Origin: Onthophagus taurus
Lineage: Eukaryota > Arthropoda > Insecta > Coleoptera > Scarabaeidae
Direction of reading: 5' to 3'
Assembly: GCF_036711975.1 (NCBI RefSeq)
Contig: NC_091973.1
Span: 9,920,001-9,984,000 of the forward strand
DNA length: 64,000 nt
The translations under genes and the position numbers were made by a program. Positions within the stretch are counted from its first letter, which is position 1, and every line of letters starts with the position of its first letter. Below, in pieces: positions 52,680 through 62,554 of this stretch. Below the pieces are notes generated by a model. That model had not been told where the DNA came from and did no database searches. It worked only from the letters and a program-made list of their open reading frames with translations.

Positions 52680-54190
52680 GTTTGAGAAACGTGAGCTGTT
52701 GTTTTGGTACTGGGACTGGAGAATTTCTTCTCGTACTGTTACATGTGCCTGTGAATTTGTGACTCAGGCAGTTTCGACATAGATTTTTCGTGTTCACAAA
52801 TTCTTCCCTTTTCTTTCCGGGGAGTTCTTGAAATTTGGAACAGGAATGTATGTAATGATCTCCTCCGCAATATTTGCATGTTTTATTTTGTTCGTACTTT
52901 GTTTGTTGTGTTGGTACTTGATTTCTTTTGTTTTTTCGCCAATTGCTTCTAGCGATTGGAATCGTGTCTGAAGTAATTCCATTAGTTCTTGAAATTCTTG
53001 TATCTTGTTAGGATCTTTTAGGGATTGTTCATATAATTTGTTGGTGTCGTTGTCCCATTTGCGTACTAAGATTCTGCTGACCACAGGACTTCATGCTTCT
53101 GCCCAATATTACTAATGGCTTGTAGGCATTCTGAAGTAGTGTCGTGCAGTTCTTTGATATTCTCGGATGATTCGATCGATAATTTTGGAAGGTCAAGTAT
53201 TTTATCCAGTAGCTTGGACAAAATTGATCGATTATTTTGGTATCGACGTTGAAGTAAAGCCCATGGGGCATCATAGTTTGTTTCGGAAATGTTGAGATGT
53301 TGTATTATTCTGCTCGGTTCCCCTTTCAGATGAGTTTTTAAGTTCTGCATTTTTTCCACATTGGTTAAGGATTGATTAGAATGGATTATTTAAGGTAAAG
53401 GTCGTGGAATGTTGTCCAGTTTTCATACAATCCATCAAATATGGGCAGTTTTATTGTTGGGAGAGGAATGATAGGATATTGAGTTGTAGGTCTTACAGAT
53501 TCATAAGGTTCAGCGGTAATCTTCTGTAGTTGTTCCATTACGGAATGAAATATTTCTTCACAGTTCAAGAATTTTTCTTCTCTGAAGTATTTGGATTTGA
53601 ACTTGGTTTCGAATATCTGAATATCTCCTTCCAATCTTTGGATATTGTCCATCTGTTCTTGAATTTGTTTCTTCAAGTAGTTGTAAGTGCTTTTTGATTT
53701 TCATAGTTTTAGCTCGTTCTCAATCTTGGCGTGAAGTTTCATCAGCTTCTCTATCCGGACCTCTTGTCCCTTGATACGTTGAGCTTGCTCGATGTCTTCG
53801 TTGTCTTCTTTTGAGGACGGCCTTGCTTGAAGGATTTCCTCTTCTTCTCTATCTTCTCCCGGGGATTGCTCGGTTTGATCTTTTGGGATCTCCGCCAATT
53901 GGTTCATAATCTCTTGTTATAGTTTCTTTAGTTGCGTAATATAGTTTGTGGTGAAATACGCGTGAGTCGGAGCATCGAATTCTTCCAACTTATTGTGAGT
54001 TCCTTCGATTTCCATCCATAGTTTTTGCAGCCTTTTCCGACGTTGTTGAAGGTATTTTTAATTTTTTCTTGATTGGGAATCTTTTTTTTATGTTTGTTTG
54101 TAGTTTCTTGATTTCTTGCCCCAATTCTTGCTGGCGCATTGCATATTTGTTCAACTCTTGTTCCGACATTATGACACGAAATTTTTGAGT
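52680..54190 (-). pseudogene. BEL gag, block 2
   Basis: Same order as 30,956-32,510. ORF 53907-53701 preserves an acidic N-terminal region (EDREEEEILQARPSSKEDNE), 53676-53386 the coiled coil plus QKITAEPYESVRPTTQYPII, which block 1 lost by a deletion, and 53359-53066 the DUF1759 part. Knuckle reading begins near 52,900. Frameshifts are at different places from block 1. Confidence 0.78.
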
Positions 54191-54239
54191 TGGTGTAAAA
54201 AGGATTTTTTTTTAAAGGTAGCTCTATCGAAGAGCAGCC

Positions 54240-54655
54240 TCACTCTCCGTAACGGCAATTTGGCTTAAGCCGTAGAGTAGTTGGGGTAGGTCGTTGGTTT
54301 GTTGTCGAAGGACCATGAACAGATCCGGACTATGCCTGGTTATCTGTTGTAGGAAGGTGGTGAAGTAAAGACGAGTAGATAATTAATTCATACTAAATTT
54401 TATTATAAAAATTTTCAGTTTATATACAAAACCTTAAAACTACAATGTGCGATTGATTCCAAAACAATCGTGTCTTATTTACAAAAATTAAATTAACAAT
54501 TATTTTGCGTCCTCAATTCTTGTTTGAGCACTGCCGATATCGATCCTTAATCGGCAATTGAGCGATGGACCTGCTGAGTTGCAGCGCTTCGTCAGGTGTT
54601 GTTACGACCGCTAACTGGGTCGGTTCGAACCTTGCGTTATCACTTTCAATTTATC
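54240..54655 (-). repeat. putative BEL LTR and leader, block 2
   Basis: Near-identical to 32,520-32,985, with small indels (for example one aat repeat missing near 54,500). Confidence 0.4.
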
Positions 54656-54662
54656 TCCTAAT

Positions 54663-56091
54663 TTGTTTCTAATATTAAAAAAAAATCTTTTTTGTTTAAT
54701 TAAGATTAAACAATTATCAAGTTTTAACTTACCTCGTATGATATTATCGGATTCTTATAACACTTGCCAACTCCATTTATTCTGCGATGCTTCTACTATT
54801 GGTTATGTTACAGTTGCTTATATACGGTGTGAACATTTTGATCAGTCCATCAAGACCTACTACATTGGTGGAAAGTCTCGTGTAGCACCATTAAAAACCA
54901 TTTCCATTCCAAGACTGGAATTATGTGGAGCTACACTTTTCGTCGACTTTCTCTCAACAATAAAGGATGCTCTTTCATCAGGAATTAAGTTTGAATCCAT
55001 TACTGCATGGTCTGATTCCAAAGTCATTCTTCGTTGGATTGATTCTATTCCTGGAAATTGGAAAATATTCATCGCCAATAGAGTTTCACATATTCAAGAC
55101 GTGTTACCCGCAGAATCTTGGAGATATGTTCCATCTAATGAAAACCCAGCTGATTGTGCTTCACGGGGCTTTATCCCGATCAACTTATTTCCACATTTTT
55201 GATATTTTGCTTACCAAATTTTCCTCATTATCAAAAATAAAACGAATCATATCTTATGTCCTTCGCTTCATTCAAAGAACCCAGAAGAAAAAACGATTTT
55301 ATTCTTCTGTTGTATCTTCTTTCGAATTACAAGAGTCTCTTCATTTATTAGTAAAGCACGTCCAATCTCAGCACTTTTCTGAAGTCCTTTGCTTTCTCAC
55401 CAAAAACCAATTACTACCAAAACCAATCGGTGAACTAGCTCCTTTCCTAGATCGAGATGGGTTACTCAGGGTGGGTGGTCGGTTACATAAAGCGGATGTG
55501 CAATTTGATCAAAAACATCAAGTGTTACTACCAAAAGTGTCGCGTTTAACTCATCTTATAATAGAAGAAACTCACCGTAAATTTTTGCATCCTGGACTTC
55601 GTACGTTTTCAGCAATATTGGCTCAACAGTACTGTATTGTGCCTCCTCGAAGTGCCATCTACCATGTTTTATCAAGATGTATCGAATGCTACCGTGCCAA
55701 ACCCAGGTCGTATACACCATTCATGGCTGACCTTCCAAAGTTCCGAGTGACTGAACTCAAAGCATTTAATGTTGTTGGAATAGACTTCGCTTTCCCAATT
55801 CTCACCATCATGACAAGAGCCCGGATCCCAGTCTATTTATCTACAGCTTCATTTATTGCTGCCCTCCGAAGATTTCTTTCCCGTCGAGGTCAATGTTCGA
55901 TGTTATTCTCCGATCAGGGAACGAATTTTGTTGGTGCTAGCCGCAAACTCCAAGAACTGGCAGATGTTACTGAAACCACTTTGGGTATTCATTGGAAATT
56001 CAATCCATCAGGTGGGCGCCATTTTAACGGATTGGCTGAGGCTGGAATGAAGTCCATTAAGACACATCTTACAAGAGTGCCGGGTCTCTAG
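54663..56091 (+). pseudogene. BEL pol on plus strand: RNase H to integrase, block 2
   Basis: Only one frame change (near 55,180, after ENPADCASRG) separates the RNase-H part (54663-55202) from the integrase (to 56091 in ORF 54967-56091). The integrase triad is complete: VVGIDFAFPI, LFSDQGTNFVGA, HFNGLAEAG. Missing compared with the 17.7-18.4 kb relative is a stretch after RARIPVYL. The integrase is not interrupted, unlike block 1. The C-terminus is cut at THLTRVPGL by R1-type sequence. Confidence 0.8.
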
Positions 56092-56450
56092 TGAGAATCT
56101 TGTGAATTCTTGCACTGCTGGGTGTGTCTTTCACTACCTCACAGAACCTCCTCCAAGACTCTCTTTTTGCCTTACGTATATTTTTAGTGTAATTCGTTAG
56201 AGCTTGTTTATATTTCCCCGATTTACCTAATGTCTCGGTCCGGTTAAAAAGCCTCCGCATCTCTTGTCTTTCGGAGCTAAGAGATTCGACACCAGAGTGT
56301 GCCCCGATTATTACTTTTCACCATCAGTGGACTGCTACTAACGAATTGCCACAAAGATCTACACCGTTGCTATTTCAATTTGATCACACGGTAGCGATGA
56401 CACTAGTTAGGTTATCTGCAAGGCAACTCTTAAACAGATCCCAAGTTAGT
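56069..56450 (-). pseudogene. R1-type ORF2 linker fragment, block 2
   Basis: Contains MRRLFNRTETLGKSGKYKQA and ESWRRFCEVVKDTPSSARIH, as in block 1. The endonuclease half and the 3' end of the adjoining Nanos copy have been deleted together, fusing tcccaagttagt to tacattacttgtg at 56,450. Confidence 0.65.
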
Positions 56451-56517
56451 TACATTACTTGTGTTACTAGCTGATCCCAACGTGCTATTAGCCAACCTTC
56501 TAAGTTCTGGTAGTGTT

Positions 56518-56668
56518 TCATTTATACATTGGGCAATACTTTCTAGTATGAGCACAATCACTGTCTGCATAACAATACGGACACTTCAACGCTATCAAAA
56601 CCGGACATGAAACTTTACCTGTGGAATCTTTCAACGAATGACTTTCATAAAATTCTCGTCCTTCTGAA
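56518..56668 (-). pseudogene. Nanos-type zinc finger, copy F
   Basis: SHSLKD, KVSCPVLIALKCPYC and AHTRKYCPMYK-stop (56518-56520) are intact. Upstream the reading breaks at about 56,668, because this copy has the longer gaatttcaaagacaataagt variant shared with A, B and D. Confidence 0.7.
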
Positions 56669-57190
56669 TTTCAAAGACAATAAGTACAAGACTCTTCTTG
56701 GTATGGCTTTTGACCACCCATTTACGGAATTGTTTCCATTGAGAAAATTATAACAGTTATGTTTAACTTCCTGTTCTGCGATAGCTTTCTTGCTATATGA
56801 AAATGCCTCTTTCATTTTTGTCACGTACTAATCCATTACGTCTTTGTTGTTAATTAAAAAGTAACAACGTGATGGACATTTGTTTAGTATTATTAATATA
56901 GTATGTAGTATTATGTAGTACTTATTTATAACAACATACGAGTCAGGCAGAATTTTAGCTGAAAAAATTCCGGGGTGGAGCCAAGTTTCCGCTGAGCATA
57001 TCACATCAAAGTCGACATTTAATGAGTTATTGAATACAATCGGTAGTCTGCCACGAATACTGCGCACATTCTGATAATAAAAAGAAAATGAATGCATGGC
57101 GTTTAATAAATTACAACAAATTGACCTAATAGTTTACATACGCGAAATATTCCTCTCGTTCTCTATCTGAATCAAAGAGGAACTGTCGGT

Positions 57191-58002
57191 CTATCGTACA
57201 AAAATTTTACAATCGCGGGTCCATATATATTTGTAATTTTTTTCTTTACCACGCGAAAAAAGCGACTTGTTCTTAGAAGTAAGCGTTCGTTCATCTTTTA
57301 CCGACGCAATCTTCATGCACGGTGGTGAGCCCGAAGGCAAGGATTTTCTCTTCTGGATGCAGGCTGCGAGGAATGAATACCTTTTAAGACGACCACAAAA
57401 ACGCGCTACGATGGACCTTGGATTTGAATTGTCACGGTTGATATGAGGAACACGATAAATGCCGTCTACATCCCCACGCAAAATATCACACCCCACATGA
57501 GCAGCAACGGCATCCAACAAATTTTCGGTATTCTTTTCAAGAACACCCTGTATCTCTAAATTGTTCCGGCGGGAATATTGTTCCATATCATCAACTCGAG
57601 CTGTAAGATCAGACACCCGGTCACGCAATTGTAAGTTTTCGGCTGTTAATTTATCAATAATTTTTATTTTATCATTTAGCTCTTTCGTAACTTGTTTAAA
57701 ATCTGATATACGGCCGCTACAGAAGTCGACCGATTGAAGAAGTTAGCTGTTTTTACAACACAACTCGGATCGCATCTCTTTAACCATCTCGTAGACGGAT
57801 TCCAAGGTAATAGCCGGACAGGACGGAGTCGCCGAAGTAGACCCACATAATTTGCAAGAAATAGCACCTCGCTCTCTTGATCTGCAATCATGACATGTCT
57901 ACGCATCTGGAGACTCCAACATCTCCTCCGGATCAATGCATTTGGTGTGGAACCCAAACTCCCCACCACACGATTACATCGTCTGCACATTGTCATGACC
58001 AC
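57191..58002 (-). pseudogene. CR1-type ORF1, copy F
   Basis: The PHD region is shortened: the CCLW motif is deleted between RVVG and the TPNAL reading in ORF 58002-57676. ORF 57628-57191 holds YSRRNNLEIQGVLEKNTENL and, after a local insertion, reaches KNYKYIWTRDCKIFVR in one frame, the only copy in which the C-terminal motif is still in frame with the core. Confidence 0.66.
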
Positions 58003-58139
58003 TTTTTGCGAAACGACAATAACGGAATTAAAAATGTTATAATTTATAGGTAAATTACTGGTAAAATTAACAAATCGACCACTTCAGAACACTCTGAAAG
58101 TCTATACGGATACTAGGTGAGCAAAGAGCGAAGAAAATC

Positions 58140-58611
58140 GGCCAAAAAACTCGGCAAAAGGCAATTAGTTAACGTAGCGAAAGAAAACACGTGTACCGTG
58201 TACAGAGTACTGAGAATAGATGTTACATCCTTCCTTTAGCCACGTAGGACCATGCCACCAGAGGTCGTTGTTTATTAAATTGTTTTATACGTTCCTCTTG
58301 ATAACAAATTTGCAGGATTATGTTGTGACTTTACGTGGAACCATGTGACTGGGTCGCTTGTGGACTGAATTTCGGTAATTGCATTTTGTGAATATGTCTA
58401 AAAATATTTTTCAGTAGTTGCATGCTATAGCTCTTATATAAGACCTAATGGATCGAATAACTTTGCTATTTGTCATAAAATTGTTCTTTTCGTGATTAGC
58501 ATGGTATGTTTCAAATCTGCACGGGTATATGTCAGCTTGTCAGTGTTTGTATTCCATTGAATTCCTAACGTTTTGAAAATTTCTTCGGACATAATTGTTG
58601 GATTTGAGAGA
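58140..58611 (-). pseudogene. BEL pol fragment (RNase H tail and post-RT), block 3
   Basis: The minus strand reads WFHVKSQHNPANLLSRG and LWWHGPTWLKEG, the end of the RNase-H region, then QIAKLFDPLGLI-type sense and TLGIQWNTNTDKLTYT (58,440-58,590). It is the same family as 26.0 and 45.6 kb, rearranged so that these two parts are brought together. Confidence 0.65.
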
Positions 58612-58800
58612 ACAATAAAAAATATATATATGTGGGATTCCCCCATGAAAGCGCTAACGAATAAGAAGATCGATCCGTCGACACAGTTGCCTCTGAGATC
58701 CCGAAGAGCAACAATCGTATTTTTAAAGCATTACGATCGTGTTAACATTCTTTTATTACAAATTATAAGTTTTAAAGTGTACCCCTAGAAATGATTTAAA
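58612..58800 (+). mobile_element. pogo-like 5' region fragment, block 3
   Basis: Matches 47,443-47,640 (gtgggattc through gtacccctagaaatgattt) and stops before the transposase exon. Homology starts at gagagaacaataaa, directly against BEL sequence, which helps place the element edge. Confidence 0.6.
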
Positions 58801-59160
58801 TAAACATTATTTTATTATGAAGTGAACGTTTTTTAAAAACACCCCTAGAAATAAATTAAATAAAACGTGAACCCTACATATATAAAACAAAAGAAAGTTA
58901 AAATCCTATAGTTAATAAAGTATAATACCACTTTTCCAATAAATCAGCCACATTCACGAAAAGCAAGAGTTTGAACTTTGAAAAATTTTTGTGTAGTGAA
59001 TTGATAAAAAGAGAAAAAAAAATTAAAATAATTTAAAATTGGGGCAGCATCAATGAAGTAGAAACCTGATGGTTGTCTGGCAGGGAAAACAGCTAAATGA
59101 AGGAAAGAAGATCACATGCAGAATCCGGACCGAGCACAGAGGTATGTTTTATATTTGATT
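58801..59160. other. unassigned interval
   Basis: AT-rich, about 360 bp. A second cacccctagaaat motif at 58,838 repeats the pogo-region phrase. No coding sense. Confidence 0.3.
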
Positions 59161-59216
59161 TTACATTTTCGTCGTAGAGTTCTTAATTTCCAATGAGAGG
59201 GAACTATAATTAAAGA

Positions 59217-59830
59217 CTATTTCATATGAGAAACAACTCTTAAAGAGTTCGGTTCTATGGCTAGGTATTTCGAGTACATTCCGATGTCTAAGATTAAGAT
59301 TCTGTATATCAGTCTGGGTGGCGATTTGGTGGTGATGATTTTGTGATATAAACTTAAGCTATGTAATAATCGCCGATTTTCCATATTCAACCAATTTGCT
59401 TCTTTTAATTTGAAGGAAATAGGTTGTCGGGATCTTATACTGTATATCAATCTCAGACATGATTTTTGTAACCTCTGTACTCTACCCGCATTCGCCACCG
59501 ATAGAAAAGTACCATACACAGTATCACAATAATTAAATCTAGACAACACTAATATATCGCAAAGATACTTTTTCGTATTCTGATTCAAAGAAAATCTATC
59601 GTTAAAAAGTACTTTTAAAGCAGTGAAGGCTTTTTACATGGTGAAATTAATGTGCTCTGTAAAATTTAATCGGCTGTCCATTACAACACCCAGATTCCTT
59701 ACCAATGCCCGAAACTCAATTTGTTGCTCGTCTATAACCAAGTCCATCTGACCTAGACGCGCGCGGGCGTCGTCCGATCCAAACACAATAGCTGTCGTTT
59801 TATTATTATTAATGTGCATTATTTATAAAA
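59217..59830 (-). pseudogene. CR1-type RT and C-terminal domain, block 3
   Basis: ORF 59819-59634 reads INNNKTTAIVFGSDDARARL to VRNLGVVMDSRLNFTEHI, the end of RT. ORF 59588-59217 is the C-terminal domain (TKKYLCDILVLSRFNYCDTV, RVQRLQKSCLRLIYSIRSR). It is the most complete representative of the family whose fragments sit at 27.8 and 49.8 kb. It ends at VVSHMK-stop, so the true ORF2 end may be slightly lost. Confidence 0.72.
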
Positions 59831-60222
59831 TTCATTGCACACTGAAAATCTACAAGTGGGAACGAGTAGTAAATCTGGGTGTCGGCAGCATATGAGTGAA
59901 ATTTACAGTGTTGAAGTCGTTTTGACATCGGGAATGTAGATATACTATATAAAAGTGGCCGTCGAGACTGGCGATTTATGATTCTTGATGAATAATTTGC
60001 GATCGTTCGGTTGCATGTTGCCTTTGGAGTATTAGATTGAGGAGCTAAATGAAGCAAACTGTAATGTTCTTTGGAAGATAATTTACATTTGTTTCTAGAT
60101 TGGCAATTCTGAACGTAATGACCCCTTTTCAAACAATTGATGCATAATCTTAAATCTCTAGCTTTAACATTTCTTTCGTGACTACTTAATTTGGAGAAAG
60201 TTTCACAGTTGTTGATTATCAC
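59809..60222 (-). pseudogene. BEL gag zinc knuckle fused to CR1 RT
   Basis: Residues 1-75 are BEL gag: VKARDLRLCINCLKRGHYVQ with NC following (CCHC) and KCKLSSKEHYSLLHL. At about residue 95 the frame continues into CKFHSYAADTQIYYSFPLVD, the CR1 RT active-site region (YADD changed to YAAD). The join is in frame but neither half is functional. Confidence 0.65.
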
Positions 60223-60437
60223 CTTGATAAATAATATAAATGTTGTGAATGGTTGTAAATGATTCTGTTGTTTAGTTTTAATTGAATATATTTGGTGGTA
60301 TCTTAGAACTATCTGATTGTTTTAATGATATTACGTCTAAAGTATTTACGTTCCCATTTAAGAATTCTATCAACTCAAAAGCAGTTGGAATGTGATCGTG
60401 GTTTGAAGTTCTCTTATTTATTCGTGCTTTCCATTCT
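60223..60437 (-). pseudogene. BEL gag, DUF1759 C-terminal part
   Basis: The minus frame NKEWKARINKRTSNHDHIPT followed by AFELIEFLNGN is the end of the DUF1759 capsid-like region. The upstream part of the same gag resumes at 62,226-62,515, on the far side of the Tc1/mariner-type element. Confidence 0.65.
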
Positions 60438-60439
60438 TT

Positions 60440-62225
60440 ATTTGTTTACAGGGTGGTTCAGTTTTTAATCGGGAAACTTTACTAGGATGTAGTATTTTCC
60501 AAAATAACACAAGTTTTTTTATATAAACATAGGGTCGCAACTCTTTTGTTTTCAAGCTATGAGCGATCAAAGTTGACCTAAGAATTTGTGTTTATCACCT
60601 TCATAAAAAAATCTAGGCAAACAAATAAGCTAGAAACGCTATTATGAGCTAAATTTATTCCCCAAATTTCATTTTCCTGGCGTTTTTAGTTCTCTAGTTC
60701 TCGAGAAAAAAAAGTTAAATCAAAATTTTCCGCCATTTTTGAATTTTTGCTCCTCAGGGGAGTCGAAGTCACTCATAGTTCATATAAAAAAGTACCCTTA
60801 AAATTTGCTAAAGAATCACCCCCTGAAGTTTGGGAACGTCATTCAGATACACCTGTATATATCAAGTTTTGATAACAAAATAATCTCCGATTTTTCTGAT
60901 GGTTTTTATGACCCTCAGTAACAGTAGCGGCAGTAATTATCACCCCGAAAAAGTACCTGGTCGTGATTTATGATAGGCCCTTGAAGGTCCAGGGACGTAT
61001 TTCTTTTTTTATTTTATTTAAATATGACATTTCTAACAGTCGATTGTCGTTAATTCAAGATTCTTCATCAGTGTCATAACAGTTGTCACTTTCCGCGCAT
61101 TCTAAGTTGTGGTCATCAGAAGAATCATCAACACAAATAATAAAATGCTGTACATGTGGCAACACATACGAATCTTCGACATCTTTCACGTGTTTTACGC
61201 ACTGCGACCACAATTCGAATGAAATATTATATACAACTTTGGCACTTATCTTCGGAGTTGTATTGTGTTTTCTTATGTTCCTCTTTAATTTGCCCCAGAT
61301 TAATTCTATAGGATTTAAGACGCAATGCATTTTTTGCCATGTCATCAATTATTATTATTATTTTCATTAGCTTTTTCTAATAATTTATCTTTAGTTATTT
61401 TTCCTTCTGGTATAGCAATGTTATTTTCTTTCATATAATTTAAAATATACTGCTTCTTGTGCCTTTTTGATGGTTTGGGATTTTTAATGCGGGAGTGGTA
61501 ACTGACATTATCGAGCACTACTATCGAATTTGGTTTTAAATTCTTCAATAACTGGTTTTGAAACCAGCTTTCAAACAATCCATATCTTGATGGTAATCAG
61601 CAGAGCAATGTCTGATGTTTTTTGCAGACACTAACTGGGCATTTTTTTGTGAAACCATTTTCTCCGCCTGCATGAAAAATAATCACACGCTTCCCTCTTG
61701 AACATGGAGTTGCCAGTGCGCATTTCTGACTTCCATCAGATAAACCTTTTTTTAATACATTGTGAGTTTTACACCAAATTTCATCCAGATAAATTATGTC
61801 CCGCTTCTCTTCACGATATTCTCTGATTTTTTGTATAAAGTTCGATCTCCATGTTCTTAGTCGCGGAGTTTCGATAATATGAGCACTTTCATCAAGTGTC
61901 ATATAACGAAATCCAATGCTTTTAATACCAATATTGAATTAAAGAATTATTTACGCCTTAAAAAAAAAGAAAAAACGCTTAAACAGTACTTAGAGTACTA
62001 CATTCGAAAAATACAAATTTTAAATAAATTGTTGTATTTTCACGCAAAGTAATGATATTCAAGTTTTTAAATATTATGTTTTTGTAATTTCCGTTAATGC
62101 GGATCTGAACAACTCACGCCAGAGTTTGGCGTTCGTCAACTACCTGTTTACAACCCCGTCTTTGTTCGTTATATGACTGCAATTAAGTCATAAAAGAAAC
62201 CAAAAAAATCTATACTAAGTGGAGA
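60440..62225 (-). mobile_element. Tc1/mariner-superfamily element inserted in BEL gag
   Basis: The lower edge is acagggtggttcagttttta at about 60,446, and the same terminal phrase without the gene occurs at 28,423 and 50,450. The gag reading stops at ALLV (62,226) and resumes at NKEWKAR (60,437) with only about ten residues missing, so the intervening 1.79 kb is an insertion. The upper terminus is not defined precisely. Non-coding parts are 60,440-61,050 and 61,930-62,220. Confidence 0.65.
61055..61930 (-). pseudogene. IS630/Tc1-type transposase, long D-E spacing
   Basis: Catalytic core in three frames: IIYLDEIWCKTHNV (first Asp, 61,773-61,790), FHAGGENGF, SIVVLDNVSYHSRI (second Asp, about 61,500-61,515) and CVLNPIELIWGKLKR (Glu, about 61,300). 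The second Asp and Glu are about 70 residues apart, far more than the 34-39 of typical Tc1/mariner; the same YLDE(T/I)W family is common in insects. The N-terminal HTH is absent (a stop lies just above 61,930). Frameshifts are near 61,600 and 61,350, and part of the spacer is an AAT repeat. Confidence 0.75.
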
Positions 62226-62515
62226 CTATACTAATAGTGCGTTCCATGAATCAACAGGCTGATTCCAGGTTTTGAAGCATTCAACATGCGTTCCGATCGA
62301 ATTAACAAAATTGTTATAGACCATGCAAGGTATCGCGTGATACAGGTGATAAATCTAATAAAGTTCGAACATGGGTATAAACTATTTTGCGTTTATTATC
62401 ATATCTCTTTTTTACTTTATCCCAAGCAATAACATAATTCTCGTCTGTAATCTCCAACAGTCGTAACAAGTAGGCAGGTTCTATGTTCTCCGGCTTCTTT
62501 CTGTGAAGATTTTGA
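62226..62515 (-). pseudogene. BEL gag, DUF1759 N-terminal part
   Basis: Reads AYLLRLLEITDENYVIAWDK and KKRYDNKRKIVYTHVRTLL, then, after one frame change, NNFVNSIGTHVECFKTWNQP and ALLV with a stop at 62,226-62,228. The sense is that of the capsid-like domain, as in LKRRYQNKRYLATIYF at 14.9 kb. Family membership by motif is clear. Confidence 0.68.
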
Positions 62516-62554
62516 ATAATTCAGTTTCCTACCTTCTGGTATGTCGTTATTTAA

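Larger units (their letters stand above)
56451..58136 (-). mobile_element. Nanos/CR1 chimeric element, copy F
   Basis: Counterpart of copy D. 3'-truncated (no AATAAA tail or CCCCCTATTC edge) but with the full 5' UTR to 58,136. The CR1 endonuclease start is present in ORF 57097-56828 (FSFYYQNVRSIRGRLPIVF). It is the most diverged copy, with several private insertions around 57,250-57,410. Confidence 0.68.
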
